Positions 25,680 through 35,546 of a stretch of 64,000 nt of DNA are shown here, in pieces (positions within the stretch are counted from its first letter, which is position 1; the number at the start of each line of letters is the position of its first letter). Source of the DNA: Clostridium sp. AM30-24 (lineage in GTDB: Bacteria > Bacillota > Clostridia > Lachnospirales > Lachnospiraceae); assembly GCF_003480435.1 (NCBI RefSeq), contig NZ_QUJB01000015.1:1-64000 (forward strand). The letters are read 5' to 3'. Made by a program: the position numbers and the translations under genes. The notes beneath the pieces were generated by a model. The model was given only the letters and a program-made list of their open reading frames with translations, was not told where the DNA came from and did not search any database.

Positions 25680-26645
25680 ATGATGACAGCCAGAATTGCT
25701 GGAATCGGCGCGTATGTGCCAGAGAATTTGATTACGAACGACGATCTGTCGAAGATCGTGGACACGAATGACGAGTGGATCCGGACACGGACCGGAATCC
25801 GGGAACGCCGGATCTCCTCCGGAGAGGGAACGCGCCATCTGGCGGCGAAGGCAGCTGAGCGGGCGCTTGCGGCAGCAGGAGTTGCCCCGGAAGAGCTGGA
25901 TATCATCATTCTCGGGACTTCGTCCCCGGACCGGAATTATCCCAGCGATGCCTGCAGTGTTCAGGCGGCCATCGGGGCAGTGAATGCAGTTGCCTTCGAT
26001 ATCTCGGCGGCATGCGCGGGATTTATTTTCGCCATGAATATCGTGGAAGGATTTTTTAAAGCCGGAATTTACAAGACGGCGCTGATCATCGGGGCGGAAA
26101 CCCTCAGCAAAGTGACAGACTGGAGTGACCGCGGCACCTGTGTCCTCTTCGGAGACGGAGCAGGGGCAGCCGTTTTAAAAGCGGAAGAGACCGGAATCAT
26201 CGATATGATGATGGGAGCGGACGGAACAAAGGGTGATGTTCTCGCCTGCACCTCGAGAACCGTCGGAAACTTTCTCACAGGGACAAAGCCAGAGCTCGGA
26301 TTTATGACCATGGATGGACAGGAAGTTTTTAAATTCGCAGTGCGGAAGGTGCCGGAGAGCGTTATGGAGCTTTTACAGCGGACCGGGACAAAAAAGGAAG
26401 ATATTAAATATTATGTTCTTCATCAGGCGAATGAGCGGATCATTGAGGCAGCGGCCAGACGCCTGAAGGAGCCGATGGAGAAATTCCCGATGACGATCAG
26501 TCAGTTTGGAAATACATCAACGGCATCGATCCCGTTACTGTTAGACGATATGATCCGGAAAGATATGCTGAAGAGGGGCGACAAGATCATCATGTCAGGC
26601 TTCGGAGCCGGAATGACCTGGGGTGCAGTACTCATGGAGTGGTAG
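25680..26645 (+). CDS. fabH: 3-oxoacyl-ACP synthase III
   Basis: 321-residue initiating condensing enzyme that joins acetyl-CoA (or a branched starter) to malonyl-ACP. The catalytic triad is C112 (ISAACAGF), H248 (YVLHQAN) and N278 (QFGNTSTAS). The dimer-interface and CoA blocks (DEWIRTRTGIRERR) are intact. It is the first gene of the FAS operon. Two adjacent ATG codons, 25680 and 25683, are both possible; the binding site is weak. Confidence 0.95.
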   Translation: MMTARIAGIGAYVPENLITNDDLSKIVDTNDEWIRTRTGIRERRISSGEGTRHLAAKAAERALAAAGVAPEELDIIILGTSSPDRNYPSDACSVQAAIGAVNAVAFDISAACAGFIFAMNIVEGFFKAGIYKTALIIGAETLSKVTDWSDRGTCVLFGDGAGAAVLKAEETGIIDMMMGADGTKGDVLACTSRTVGNFLTGTKPELGFMTMDGQEVFKFAVRKVPESVMELLQRTGTKKEDIKYYVLHQANERIIEAAARRLKEPMEKFPMTISQFGNTSTASIPLLLDDMIRKDMLKRGDKIIMSGFGAGMTWGAVLMEW

Positions 26646-26767
26646 ATATCTGATTCATCCGGAAAGCAGGAGAAGTTATCTACATAATAAGAAATAATTT
26701 GAAAGAACAAAAAATTGCAAAAACTCATAAAATATAAATAATAAGAACATTTAAAGGAGATCAAATC

Positions 26768-27001
26768 ATGTTAGAAAAAATGAAAGAAATCATCGCAGAG
26801 CAGTTAAGCACAGACGCAGACAGCATCACAGAGGCAACTTCCTTCAAGGATGACCTTGGTGCAGATTCCCTTGACTTATTTGAGCTTGTTATGGCTCTTG
26901 AGGATGAGTATTCCGTAGAGATCCCGGCTGAGGACCTTCAGAATCTCGCAACGGTTGGCGATGTTATGAAGTACTTAAAAGATAAAGGTGTTGAGGAATA
27001 A
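26768..27001 (+). CDS. acpP: Acyl carrier protein
   Basis: A 77-residue, acidic four-helix protein. The phosphopantetheine attachment Ser is S34 in DLGADSLDLFELVM. An excellent site, AAAGGAG, precedes the ATG. A stable hairpin follows the stop codon, likely keeping this abundant protein's message in excess. Confidence 0.96.
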   Translation: MLEKMKEIIAEQLSTDADSITEATSFKDDLGADSLDLFELVMALEDEYSVEIPAEDLQNLATVGDVMKYLKDKGVEE

Positions 27002-27019
27002 TCAAACCGAATAAACCAG

Positions 27020-27049
27020 AGTAAAAACGCGTCTATGACGCGTTTTACT
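27020..27049 (+). promoter_or_regulatory. Hairpin between acpP and fabK
   Basis: AGTAAAAACGCG pairs with CGCGTTTTACT (11 pairs, one bulged A) around a 7 nt loop. Only a few T follow, so partial termination or 3'-end stabilisation of the acpP message is more likely than full termination. Confidence 0.65.
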
Positions 27050-27111
27050 GATATAAAGATAATTCCGGGCAATACCCGACAGATAGATTTCAGGAAGTGA
27101 GAGCAATAAAA

Positions 27112-28044
27112 ATGAAGACAAGAATTACAGAAATGCTGGGAATCGAATATCCGATCATTCAGGGCGGTATGGCCTGGGTCGCTGAGCATCATCTTGCTGC
27201 CGCTGTTTCTGAGGCAGGAGGTCTTGGCCTCATCGGCGGCGCAAACGCGCCGGGAGAGGTTGTCCGTGAAGAGATCCGTAAGGCGAAAGCACTGACAAAG
27301 AAGCCGTTTGGCGTTAATGTCATGTTAATGAGCCCGTATGCGGATGATGTGGCGAAGGTGGTTGTTGAAGAGGGCGTGAAGGTTGTTACGACAGGAGCCG
27401 GAAATCCTGCAAAGTACATGAAGATGTGGAAGGAAGCAGGGATCATCGTGATCCCAGTCGTTGCTTCTGTGGCTCTTGCGAAGCTTATGGAGCGCGGCGG
27501 CGCTGATGCTGTCGTTGCAGAGGGAACCGAATCCGGCGGACATATCGGTGAGGCGACCACCATGACTCTCGTTCCGCAGGTCGTTGATGCGGTATCCATC
27601 CCGGTCATTGCAGCAGGCGGCATCGGTGATGGAAGAGGAATTGCGGCGGCTTTCATGCTGGGCGCTGAGGCAGTCCAGATGGGAACAAGATTTGTTGTCG
27701 CAAAGGAATCTATCGTTCATGAAAATTATAAGCAGAGAATCATTAAAGCAAAGGACATCGATTCTGCGGTAACAGGAAGAACCCACGGACATCCGGTCCG
27801 CTGCCTGAGAAACCAGATGACAAGAGAGTATAACCGACTTGAGGCAGAAGGAAAATCCTTTGAGGAGCTTGAGTATCTGACACTTGGAACCCTCAGAAAA
27901 GCCGTTCAGGAAGGTGATACCACAAATGGAACCGTCATGGCAGGTCAGATCGCAGGTCTTGTAACGAAAGAGCAGACATGCAAGGAAATGATCGATGAGA
28001 TGATGGAGCAGGCAGATAAGCTGCTTGGCGGATGTCAGAAGTAA
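27112..28044 (+). CDS. fabK: Enoyl-ACP reductase II (FMN-dependent)
   Basis: 310-residue TIM-barrel flavoprotein that reduces trans-2-enoyl-ACP, the last step of each elongation cycle. YPIIQGGMAWVA starts the barrel. The FMN phosphate region is around AAGGIGDGRGIAAAF, and AEGTESGGHIGE is the FabK/nitronate monooxygenase block. I chose ATG 27112, which matches family N-termini; GTG 27097 overlaps the AGGA site. FabK enzymes are not inhibited by triclosan. It is the only enoyl reductase inside the core operon. Confidence 0.93.
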   Translation: MKTRITEMLGIEYPIIQGGMAWVAEHHLAAAVSEAGGLGLIGGANAPGEVVREEIRKAKALTKKPFGVNVMLMSPYADDVAKVVVEEGVKVVTTGAGNPAKYMKMWKEAGIIVIPVVASVALAKLMERGGADAVVAEGTESGGHIGEATTMTLVPQVVDAVSIPVIAAGGIGDGRGIAAAFMLGAEAVQMGTRFVVAKESIVHENYKQRIIKAKDIDSAVTGRTHGHPVRCLRNQMTREYNRLEAEGKSFEELEYLTLGTLRKAVQEGDTTNGTVMAGQIAGLVTKEQTCKEMIDEMMEQADKLLGGCQK

Positions 28045-28052
28045 GGAGAATC

Positions 28053-28961
28053 ATGGGAAAGACAGCATTTATTTTTCCGGGACAGGGCGCGCAGGTATGC
28101 GGCATGGGCCAGGATTTTTATGAAAATTCGGAGACTGCAAAGGCAGTATTTGACCGTGCGACGGAGCTTTTAGGTTTTTCCGTTCCGGAGTTATGTTTTG
28201 AGAAAAATGATCGTCTGGACATCACGGAGTATACGCAGGCGGCAATGGTGACCACGAGCGTTGCCATGATGAAGGTTATGGAGGAGCGCGGCATCCATGC
28301 GGATGTGGCGGCTGGTTTAAGCCTTGGCGAGTACTGTGCACTGGTGGCAGCTGGCGTTATGACGGCGGATGACGCGATCCGCACAGTCCGGGAGAGAGGA
28401 ATTCTCATGCAGGAGGCAGTTCCGGCTGGAGTCGGCGGAATGAGCGCTGTCCTCGGCATGACGGCAGATGAGATCAATGCCGTTGTGGACGAGATTCCGA
28501 ATGTGCAGGTCGCAAACTACAACTGCCCGGGTCAGATCGTGATCTCCGGTCTCAAGGAGGCGGTGGAGACCGCGGCGGTGAAGTTAAAAGAGGCAGGTGC
28601 AAGACGTGTGATCCCGCTCAATGTCAGTGGACCGTTCCACTCCTATCTTTTAGAGGAAGCCGGGGAGAAGCTTGGAAAATTCTTAGAGAATATTCCGGTA
28701 TCTGAGCCAAAGATCCCGTATGTGGCGAATGTGACAGCCGCTTATGTGACAAAGGCGGAGGACGTAAAGCCGCTCTTAACACGCCAGGTATCTTCTTCTG
28801 TCAGATGGCAGCAGAGCGTGGAGACTATGCTGGCGGACGGTGTTGACCGGTTTATCGAGATCGGACCGGGAAAGACGTTAGCTGGATTTATCAGAAAGAT
28901 CAACAGGGAAGCGACGGTCATCAACATTGAGAAATTTGAGGATCTGGAGAAGCTGAACTGA
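28053..28961 (+). CDS. fabD: Malonyl-CoA:ACP transacylase
   Basis: 302-residue transacylase that loads malonyl groups onto ACP. It shows FIFPGQGAQVCGMG at the N-terminus, the nucleophile elbow GLSLGEYCALVAAG, and the His of GPFHSYLL. ATG 28053 follows AAGGAGAATC, 8 nt after the fabK stop. An in-frame upstream ATG lies within fabK and is unlikely. Confidence 0.95.
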   Translation: MGKTAFIFPGQGAQVCGMGQDFYENSETAKAVFDRATELLGFSVPELCFEKNDRLDITEYTQAAMVTTSVAMMKVMEERGIHADVAAGLSLGEYCALVAAGVMTADDAIRTVRERGILMQEAVPAGVGGMSAVLGMTADEINAVVDEIPNVQVANYNCPGQIVISGLKEAVETAAVKLKEAGARRVIPLNVSGPFHSYLLEEAGEKLGKFLENIPVSEPKIPYVANVTAAYVTKAEDVKPLLTRQVSSSVRWQQSVETMLADGVDRFIEIGPGKTLAGFIRKINREATVINIEKFEDLEKLN

Positions 28962-29041
28962 GTGATCGAAAGAAAAATTAGTAAATAATGTCGTCAGAGA
29001 CAAAAGCCTGGCGGCTGACAGATAGAAACACGGAGGGAAAC

Positions 29042-29785
29042 ATGAATTTAACAGGAAAGATCGCTCTTGTGACAGGTGCAAGCCGCGGAATTGGCCGTCA
29101 GATCGCTCTGACACTGGCTGGATACGGCGCGACCGTCATCGTCAACTATAACGGTTCCGCAGCAAAAGCGGAGGAAGTCGTAAATGAGATCACAGCAAAC
29201 GGCGGAATGGCGGAGAGCATGCAGTGCAGCATCAGTGATTTTGAAAAATCCAAAGAAATGATCGATGGGATCGTAAAAAAATACGGTCGTCTCGATATTC
29301 TGGTGAACAATGCCGGAATCACGAAAGACAACCTGATCATGAAGATGTCCGAGGACGATTTTGACGCAGTTATCGCCACAAACTTAAAGGGTGCGTTCAA
29401 CTGTATCAAGCATGTTTCCCGCCAGATGTTAAAACAGAGAGGCGGACGGATCATCAATATCTCTTCCGTTTCCGGAGTGATGGGAAATGCAGGTCAGGCA
29501 AACTACTGTGCCTCCAAGGCGGGCATCATCGGACTCACGAAATCCGTTGCGAGAGAGCTTGGAAGCCGCGGAATCACATCGAACGCAGTCGCACCGGGAT
29601 TTATCCGTACAGAGATGACGGATGTGCTGCCGGAGGACGTAAAGAAAGCCATGGGCGAGCAGATTCCGTTAAAGCATTTCGGCGAGACAAAAGACATTGC
29701 GGAGGCAGTCGCATTTCTCGCTTCCGATGAGGCAGCTTATATTACCGGCCAGGTTCTTCATGTGGACGGCGGCATGGCGATGTAA
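29042..29785 (+). CDS. fabG: 3-oxoacyl-ACP reductase
   Basis: 247-residue short-chain dehydrogenase. It shows [13 protein letters not shown] (NADPH-binding TGxxxGxG), NNAGIT, NISSVSG with the catalytic Ser, and YCASKAG with the Tyr and Lys. It reduces 3-ketoacyl-ACP. Start ATG 29042 follows GGAGGG. The frame is open upstream to 28988, but that part lies before the binding site. Confidence 0.95.
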   Translation: MNLTGKIALVTGASRGIGRQIALTLAGYGATVIVNYNGSAAKAEEVVNEITANGGMAESMQCSISDFEKSKEMIDGIVKKYGRLDILVNNAGITKDNLIMKMSEDDFDAVIATNLKGAFNCIKHVSRQMLKQRGGRIINISSVSGVMGNAGQANYCASKAGIIGLTKSVARELGSRGITSNAVAPGFIRTEMTDVLPEDVKKAMGEQIPLKHFGETKDIAEAVAFLASDEAAYITGQVLHVDGGMAM

Positions 29786-29802
29786 AAGACAGTTAGAAAA
29801 AG

Positions 29803-29870
29803 CGCCTGTTCCGGCCACACAGCCGGACAGCGGATGTTTCGGTTATCATCTGCGCGGGGCGTGGATGATA
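29803..29870 (+). other. Two consecutive hairpins between fabG and fabF
   Basis: First hairpin: CCGGC/GCCGG core with a bulged outer stem (CTGT/ACAG). Second: TTATCATC pairs with GATGATA around a GC-rich loop. There is no T tract, so these may tune mRNA stability rather than terminate. Confidence 0.45.
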
Positions 29871-29898
29871 GCATAATTAGAACAGGAGAACGAAAAGC

Positions 29899-31134
29899 AT
29901 GAGAAGAGTTGTAGTAACAGGAATGGGCGCGATCACCCCGATCGGAAACGATGTTGAGACATTTTGGAACGGATTAAAAGAGAAGAAACTCGGATTTGGA
30001 CCGATCACCTATTTTGACACGACCGATTATAAAGCAAAGCTCGCGGCAGAGGTCAAGGACTTCGAGCCAAAGGACTATATGGATCCGAAGGCGGCAAGAA
30101 GAATGGAGCGCTTCGCACAGTTTGCGGTAGCAGCATCCCGTCAGGCGATCGAGGATTCCGGTCTTGATATGACGAAGGAAGATCCGTTCCGCGTCGGTGT
30201 CTGCGTGAGCTCCGGTATCGGAAGCTTACAGATCATCGAGAAGGAATATAAGAAGCTTCTGGAAAAAGGACCGAACCGCGTAAACCCGCTTCTGGTGCCG
30301 CTCATGATCAGCAATATGGCAGCAGGAAACGTGTCCATCCAGTTTGGCTTAAAGGGAAAGAACATCAACGTCGTGACAGCGTGCGCGTCCGGTACGAACT
30401 CCATCGGTGAGGCGATGCGTGCGATCCAGCACGGCGAGGCGGAGGTCATGGTCGCAGGCGGAACTGAGAGCTGCATCACACCGTTAGGCGTTGCGGGATT
30501 CTCCGGACTTACCGCTCTTTCCACCTCTGAGGATCCGGAGCGCGCCTCCATTCCGTTCGATCTTGAGAGAAACGGTTTCGTCATGGGCGAGGGCGCAGGT
30601 GTCGTTGTCTTAGAGGAATTAGAACATGCAAAAGCCCGCGGAGCGAAGATCTACGCGGAGTTAGCCGGATACGGAGCGACAGGCGATGCTTATCACATTA
30701 CTTCTCCGGCGGAGGACGGAAGCGGTGCCGCAAAGGCAATGGAATACGCAATTGCTGACGCGGGAATGAAGCCGGAGGACATCGATTACATCAATGCTCA
30801 CGGAACAGCGACCCACCACAACGATTTATTCGAGACAAAGGCCATCAAGCTTGCGCTTGGCGACCATGCATATAAAGTAAAGATCAACTCCACAAAATCC
30901 ATGATCGGACACCTCTTAGGCGCTGCCGGCGGAGTTGAGTTCATCGACTGTGTAAAGTCTATTCAGGACGGCTTCGTTCATGCCACAGCAGGATTAAAAG
31001 TGGACGATCCGGAATGTGATCTTGATTATACAAAGGGCGACGGCGTTTCCATGGAAGTAAAGACAGTTTTGACGAACTCTCTGGGATTCGGCGGACACAA
31101 TGCGTGCCTGCTTGTCAGAAAGTTTGAGGAGTAA
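29899..31134 (+). CDS. fabF: 3-oxoacyl-ACP synthase II
   Basis: 411-residue elongating condensing enzyme. The thiolase-fold catalytic residues are C162 (VTACASG), H301 (NAHGTATHHND), K333 and H338 (STKSMIGHLLGA). The length is standard. The start follows ACAGGAGAACG. It extends acyl-ACP by two carbons and, in FabF-type enzymes, helps set membrane fluidity. It is followed 11 nt later by accB. Confidence 0.96.
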   Translation: MRRVVVTGMGAITPIGNDVETFWNGLKEKKLGFGPITYFDTTDYKAKLAAEVKDFEPKDYMDPKAARRMERFAQFAVAASRQAIEDSGLDMTKEDPFRVGVCVSSGIGSLQIIEKEYKKLLEKGPNRVNPLLVPLMISNMAAGNVSIQFGLKGKNINVVTACASGTNSIGEAMRAIQHGEAEVMVAGGTESCITPLGVAGFSGLTALSTSEDPERASIPFDLERNGFVMGEGAGVVVLEELEHAKARGAKIYAELAGYGATGDAYHITSPAEDGSGAAKAMEYAIADAGMKPEDIDYINAHGTATHHNDLFETKAIKLALGDHAYKVKINSTKSMIGHLLGAAGGVEFIDCVKSIQDGFVHATAGLKVDDPECDLDYTKGDGVSMEVKTVLTNSLGFGGHNACLLVRKFEE

Positions 31135-31145
31135 GGAGAACGGCG

Positions 31146-31622
31146 ATGGAAGTAAAAGAGATCATTGAATTAATGAAGGCAATGTCAGAGAACGGCATGA
31201 CCGGTTTCGAGCTTGAGGAAGGCGACTGGAAACTGAGCATGAAGCGGGAAAAGAAAATCGTTGCGGCGGCGCAGACACCGGTCGTTATGCAGGTCCCGGG
31301 ACAGGGTTCCATGATCCAGACCGCGGATGTGACCGCTATGGAGCAGGTCTCCGGTGAAAATGCGGAAAAGAAAATTTCCGGAATCTCCGAGAAAGTGATC
31401 ACCTGTCCGCTTGTGGGTACGTTCTATTCCTCCCCGGCACCGGACGCAGAGGACTATGTAAAAGTCGGAGATACCGTGAAAAAAGGTCAGGTCATCGGAA
31501 TTGTGGAAGCCATGAAGCTGATGAATGAGATCGAGAGCGAGTATGACGGAATCGTGGAGGAGATCCTTGTGAAGAACGAGGAGACGGTTGAGTATGGTCA
31601 GCCGTTATTCCGGATTCGTTAA
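31146..31622 (+). CDS. accB: Biotin carboxyl carrier protein of acetyl-CoA carboxylase
   Basis: 158 residues. The biotin is attached to K124 in VEAMKLMNEI. An N-terminal helix region (about 1-35), a flexible Ala/Gln/Pro linker and the C-terminal biotinyl domain (from about residue 84, TCPLVGTFYSSP) follow the usual plan. It carries CO2 between AccC and the fused AccDA. Confidence 0.95.
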   Translation: MEVKEIIELMKAMSENGMTGFELEEGDWKLSMKREKKIVAAAQTPVVMQVPGQGSMIQTADVTAMEQVSGENAEKKISGISEKVITCPLVGTFYSSPAPDAEDYVKVGDTVKKGQVIGIVEAMKLMNEIESEYDGIVEEILVKNEETVEYGQPLFRIR

Positions 31623-31696
31623 TTAATAAAGATAACCGTTTGGCGGCCCGCGCATTGCCGCGCGGGCTGTGAAAGATTGGATAGAGGGTAAAAATC

Positions 31697-32119
31697 ATGT
31701 TAGGAATCAAAGAAATTCAGGAGATCATCCCACACAGACATCCGTTTCTTCTCGTGGATTGTGTGGAGGAGCTGGAGCCGGGCGTGAGAGCCGTCGGATA
31801 TAAATCTGTGACATACAATGAGCCGTATTTCGCGGGCCATTTTCCGCAGGAGCCGGTCATGCCGGGCGTCCTGATCGTTGAGGCGCTGGCACAGACAGGC
31901 GCTGTCGCGATCTTAAGCGTTGAGGAAAACAAAGGAAAGACTGCGTATTTCGGCGCAATGAACAATGTAAAGTTTAAGAAGAAAGTAGTTCCGGGCGACA
32001 AGCTCCGCCTGGAGTGCGAGATCATCAAGCAGAAAGGACCGGTCGGCGTTGGCAAGGCGGTCGCTACCGTGGACGGAAAAGTTGCGGTATCTGCAGAACT
32101 TACATTTATGATCGGTTAG
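31697..32119 (+). CDS. fabZ: 3-hydroxyacyl-ACP dehydratase
   Basis: 140-residue hot-dog-fold dehydratase. The catalytic H48 is in [15 protein letters not shown] and E62 is in LIVEALAQ. It removes water from 3-hydroxyacyl-ACP. No FabM or FabA is present in the operon, so this window does not show how unsaturated acids are made. It lies 13 nt upstream of accC. Confidence 0.95.
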   Translation: MLGIKEIQEIIPHRHPFLLVDCVEELEPGVRAVGYKSVTYNEPYFAGHFPQEPVMPGVLIVEALAQTGAVAILSVEENKGKTAYFGAMNNVKFKKKVVPGDKLRLECEIIKQKGPVGVGKAVATVDGKVAVSAELTFMIG

Positions 32120-32132
32120 GACTGGTGAAGAG

Positions 32133-33488
32133 ATGTTTCAGAAGATTTTAATCGCAAACCGCGGCGAGATCGCCGTTCGGATCATCCGGGCATGCCGGGA
32201 GATGGGGATCAAGACGGTTGCCGTCTACTCCGAGGCAGACCGGGACGCACTGCACACACTTCTTGCGGACGAGGCGATCTGTATCGGACCGGCGCCGTCC
32301 ACGGAGAGCTATCTCGATATGGAGCGGATCTTAACCGCATGCGTTGTCATGAAGGCAGATGCTATCCATCCGGGCTTCGGATTTTTGTCCGAGAATGCCC
32401 GCTTCGCGGAGCTCTGTGAAAAGTGCAATATCCGCTTTATCGGACCGTCAGCTGAGATCATTAACAAGATGGGAAATAAGTCCGAGGCGAGAAAAACTAT
32501 GATGGCGGCGGGCGTTCCTGTGGTTCCGGGAAGCAAAGAGCCGGTCTACACTGTGGAGGAAGGCCTTAAGACCGCGAAAGAGGTCGGCTTTCCGGTGATG
32601 ATCAAGGCGTCCAGCGGCGGCGGCGGAAAGGGAATGCGCGTTTCGAGGTCGGAGGAAGATTTCGAGGCGAACTTCTTAAATGCCCAGATGGAATCCGTCA
32701 AGGGATTTTCCGATAATACCATGTATATCGAGCGGTTTGTGGAGAATCCGCGCCACATCGAGTTCCAGATCTTAGGCGACCGTTACGGAAATGTGGTCCA
32801 TCTCGGTGAGCGCGACTGCTCGATCCAGAGGAGACACCAGAAGGTTCTTGAGGAATCCCCGTCAGCGGCGATCTCCGGGGAGCTTCGGAAAAAGATGGGT
32901 GAGACGGCAGTCCGCGCGGCAAAGGCGGTCGGATATGAGAATGCGGGAACCATCGAGTTCCTTTTAGATAAAGATAAAAATTTCTATTTTATGGAAATGA
33001 ATACGAGGATCCAGGTGGAGCATCCGGTGACGGAGGCTGTCACGGACATGGACCTCATCAAAGAGCAGATCCAGATCGCGGCGGGGGAACCGCTCTCCGT
33101 GAGCCAGGAGGACATCAGGATCTCCGGCCATGCTATCGAATGCAGGATCAACGCGGAGAATCCGGAGAAGAACTTTATGCCATGTCCGGGCATGATCACA
33201 GATATCCATCTCCCGGGTGGCAGGGGAGTCCGTGTGGACACGGCGGTCTACAACAATTACCGGATCCCGCCGAACTATGATTCCATGATCTTAAAGCTGA
33301 TCGTGCGGGACAAGGACCGGGAGTCCGCCATCGCGAAGATGCGCAGCGCCCTCGGGGAGCTTGTCATCGAGGGAATCAATACGAATCTGGATTTCCAGTA
33401 TGATATTTTAAGCGATCCGGATTTTCAGGCGGGAAATGTGGATACAAACTTCATTCCGTCGCATTTTCCGGAGTATACCAAAGAATAG
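32133..33488 (+). CDS. accC: Acetyl-CoA carboxylase, biotin carboxylase subunit
   Basis: 451-residue ATP-grasp enzyme that carboxylates biotin on AccB. It has ILIANRGEIAVRIIRA at the N-terminus, the Gly-rich loop IKASSGGGGKGMR, and EMNTRIQVEHPVTE with catalytic residues. Full length. It is separated from accDA by a 190 nt gap with an unusual palindromic structure. Confidence 0.96.
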   Translation: MFQKILIANRGEIAVRIIRACREMGIKTVAVYSEADRDALHTLLADEAICIGPAPSTESYLDMERILTACVVMKADAIHPGFGFLSENARFAELCEKCNIRFIGPSAEIINKMGNKSEARKTMMAAGVPVVPGSKEPVYTVEEGLKTAKEVGFPVMIKASSGGGGKGMRVSRSEEDFEANFLNAQMESVKGFSDNTMYIERFVENPRHIEFQILGDRYGNVVHLGERDCSIQRRHQKVLEESPSAAISGELRKKMGETAVRAAKAVGYENAGTIEFLLDKDKNFYFMEMNTRIQVEHPVTEAVTDMDLIKEQIQIAAGEPLSVSQEDIRISGHAIECRINAENPEKNFMPCPGMITDIHLPGGRGVRVDTAVYNNYRIPPNYDSMILKLIVRDKDRESAIAKMRSALGELVIEGINTNLDFQYDILSDPDFQAGNVDTNFIPSHFPEYTKE

Positions 33489-33499
33489 GATTATACCAG

Positions 33500-33643
33500 T
33501 TCAGCCATGCACATAGTTAGGCATAGACGTGTGTTGCAAGCTTGCTTGCATAAGCACGTTTATGACTAACTATGTATATGCGGAACGCCACGAGCTTCTT
33601 GTTTTCATGGAACATGAAAACAAGAAGACTGCATGGCTGAACG
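33500..33643. repeat. Three-way-junction palindromic element between accC and accDA
   Basis: A 144 nt nested palindrome. The outer stem GTTCAGCCATGCA (33500-33512) pairs perfectly with 33631-33643. Inside lie a long hairpin (CATAGTTAG 33513-33521 with CTAACTATG 33567-33575, and further pairing of ACGTG with CACGT) and a perfect 15 bp hairpin with a 3 nt loop (33596-33610 with 33614-33628). It could be a structured RNA, a MITE-like element or an RNase III/processing site. No coding potential and no T tract. Confidence 0.8.
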
Positions 33644-33678
33644 TGCAATTTTCACAGTCTTGAAAGGAGCTTTTATAT

Positions 33679-35463
33679 ATGCTAAGGGATATGTTTAAAA
33701 AAACATATACGAAGATCGATATGAAATACCGTGCGGGAGAAAAGGAATCTGCCAGAACGGCAGAGGAGGACGCGCCGGTGATTCCTGCCGGGCTGTGGAA
33801 AAAGTGCAATAAATGCGGAAAGCCGATCTACACGGACGATGTAAGGGCGAACTTTTATATCTGCCCGAAGTGCGGCGGATACTTCCGTGTCCATGCGTAC
33901 CGCCGGATCGAGATGATTGCGGATGAGGGAAGCTTTGAGGAGTGGGACAAGTTCATGCAGGTCTCCAATCCGTTAAGCTTCCCAGGATATGAGAAGAAGC
34001 TTGCGGCAGCCCGTGAAAAATCACAGCTCAATGAGGCCATCGTCACCGGATCCTGCACGATCCACGGACAGAAGACCGTTGTCGGTGTCTGCGACGCGAG
34101 ATTTTTGATGAGCAGCATGGGCCACAACGTGGGTGAAAAGATCACGAGAGCCGTGGAGCGCGCCACGGAGGAAAAGCTTCCGGTGATCCTTTTCGCCTGC
34201 TCCGGCGGCGCGAGAATGCAGGAGGGCATGGTCTCCCTGATGCAGATGGCAAAGACTTCTGCGGCTTTAAAGAGACATCATGAGGCGGGACAGCTTTATG
34301 TGAGTGTCCTGACGGACCCGACAACGGGCGGCGTTACGGCAAGCTTCGCGATGTTAGGAGATATCATCCTCGCGGAGCCGGGGGCACTCATCGGTTTTGC
34401 GGGACCCCGTGTCATCGAGCAGACCATCGGGCAGAAGCTGCCGGAAGGTTTCCAGAGAGCGGAGTTCCTTGTGGAGCACGGCTTTGTCGATAAGATCGTG
34501 AAACGTGAGGAATTAAAAGAGACGCTGGCGATGATCTTAAAGCTTCATAAGAAGCCGGAGCGCGGATGTCTTGCGGACTGGAAAACGGAAAACACAGCTG
34601 ACAGGGCGGCTTTTGAGGAAAAAGAGCAGAATTCTTCTGCGAAGAGAGCGCATCATGGTTCCGGAAAGGCAGCAGGAGCAATCCGCAGCGCATGGGATTC
34701 CGTCCTGCTTTCCAGAAAGGCGGACCGCCCGGTGGCTACGGACTATATCAACGCGATCTTCGATGATTTTATGGAATTCCATGGAGACCGTTACTGCAAA
34801 GATGATGGTGCCATCGTCGGCGGAATCGCTTCCTTCCACGGAATGCCTGTGACAGTGATCGGGCAGGAAAAGGGTAAGAATACAAAGGACAACATCAAGC
34901 GCAACTTCGGAATGCCGTCCCCGGACGGATACCGGAAGGCGCTGCGTCTCATGAAGCAGGCGGAGACATTTGGACGTCCGGTAGTGTGCTTTGTAGATAC
35001 CCCAGGAGCCTTCTGCGGACTGGAAGCCGAGGAGCGCGGGCAGGGAGAGGCCATCGCGAGAAACCTCTTTGAGATGTCAGATCTCACCGTTCCGGTGCTC
35101 TCCATCGTGATCGGAGAGGGCGGAAGCGGCGGAGCGCTTGCCATGGCTGTGGCGAACGAGGTCTGGATGATGGAGAATGCGGTGTACTCTGTTCTCTCCC
35201 CGGAAGGTTTTGCATCGATCCTGTGGAAAGACAGTAAACGCGCCGATGAGGCGGCACGGGTCATGAAGATGACCGCGGCGGAATTAAAGGAACTCGGAAT
35301 TATCGAGCGTGTGATCCCGGAGCCGGAACCGGCAGACCCGGAGACGCTTCCGGAGATTGCGAAGACCATGGAAAACGCCATGGAGGAGTTCTTTGAGACG
35401 TGGACACAGCTTGACGGGAAGACGTTAGCAGAGAGCCGGTATGAGAGATTCCGGAAATTTTAG
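33679..35463 (+). CDS. accDA: Fused acetyl-CoA carboxylase carboxyltransferase, beta-alpha (AccD-AccA)
   Basis: 594 residues formed by an AccD-like half (about 1-300) and an AccA-like half (about 330-594), joined by a charged linker ([16 protein letters not shown]). The AccD half has the four-Cys zinc ribbon (CNKCG...CPKCG, residues about 38-60) and the CoA block [10 protein letters not shown]. The AccA half has [17 protein letters not shown] and [17 protein letters not shown]. The fused protein transfers the carboxyl from biotin to acetyl-CoA to make malonyl-CoA. There is no frame slip or stop at the junction, so it is a true fusion. ATG 33679 follows AAAGGAGC. Confidence 0.93.
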   Translation: MLRDMFKKTYTKIDMKYRAGEKESARTAEEDAPVIPAGLWKKCNKCGKPIYTDDVRANFYICPKCGGYFRVHAYRRIEMIADEGSFEEWDKFMQVSNPLSFPGYEKKLAAAREKSQLNEAIVTGSCTIHGQKTVVGVCDARFLMSSMGHNVGEKITRAVERATEEKLPVILFACSGGARMQEGMVSLMQMAKTSAALKRHHEAGQLYVSVLTDPTTGGVTASFAMLGDIILAEPGALIGFAGPRVIEQTIGQKLPEGFQRAEFLVEHGFVDKIVKREELKETLAMILKLHKKPERGCLADWKTENTADRAAFEEKEQNSSAKRAHHGSGKAAGAIRSAWDSVLLSRKADRPVATDYINAIFDDFMEFHGDRYCKDDGAIVGGIASFHGMPVTVIGQEKGKNTKDNIKRNFGMPSPDGYRKALRLMKQAETFGRPVVCFVDTPGAFCGLEAEERGQGEAIARNLFEMSDLTVPVLSIVIGEGGSGGALAMAVANEVWMMENAVYSVLSPEGFASILWKDSKRADEAARVMKMTAAELKELGIIERVIPEPEPADPETLPEIAKTMENAMEEFFETWTQLDGKTLAESRYERFRKF

Positions 35464-35546
35464 GCAGCGCTCCAGCAGCGTGCGGACCAGCATATGGTCA
35501 TGTTAGAGATGGAACAAATACGGGGAGTTGTAATTTAGGAGGAAAT

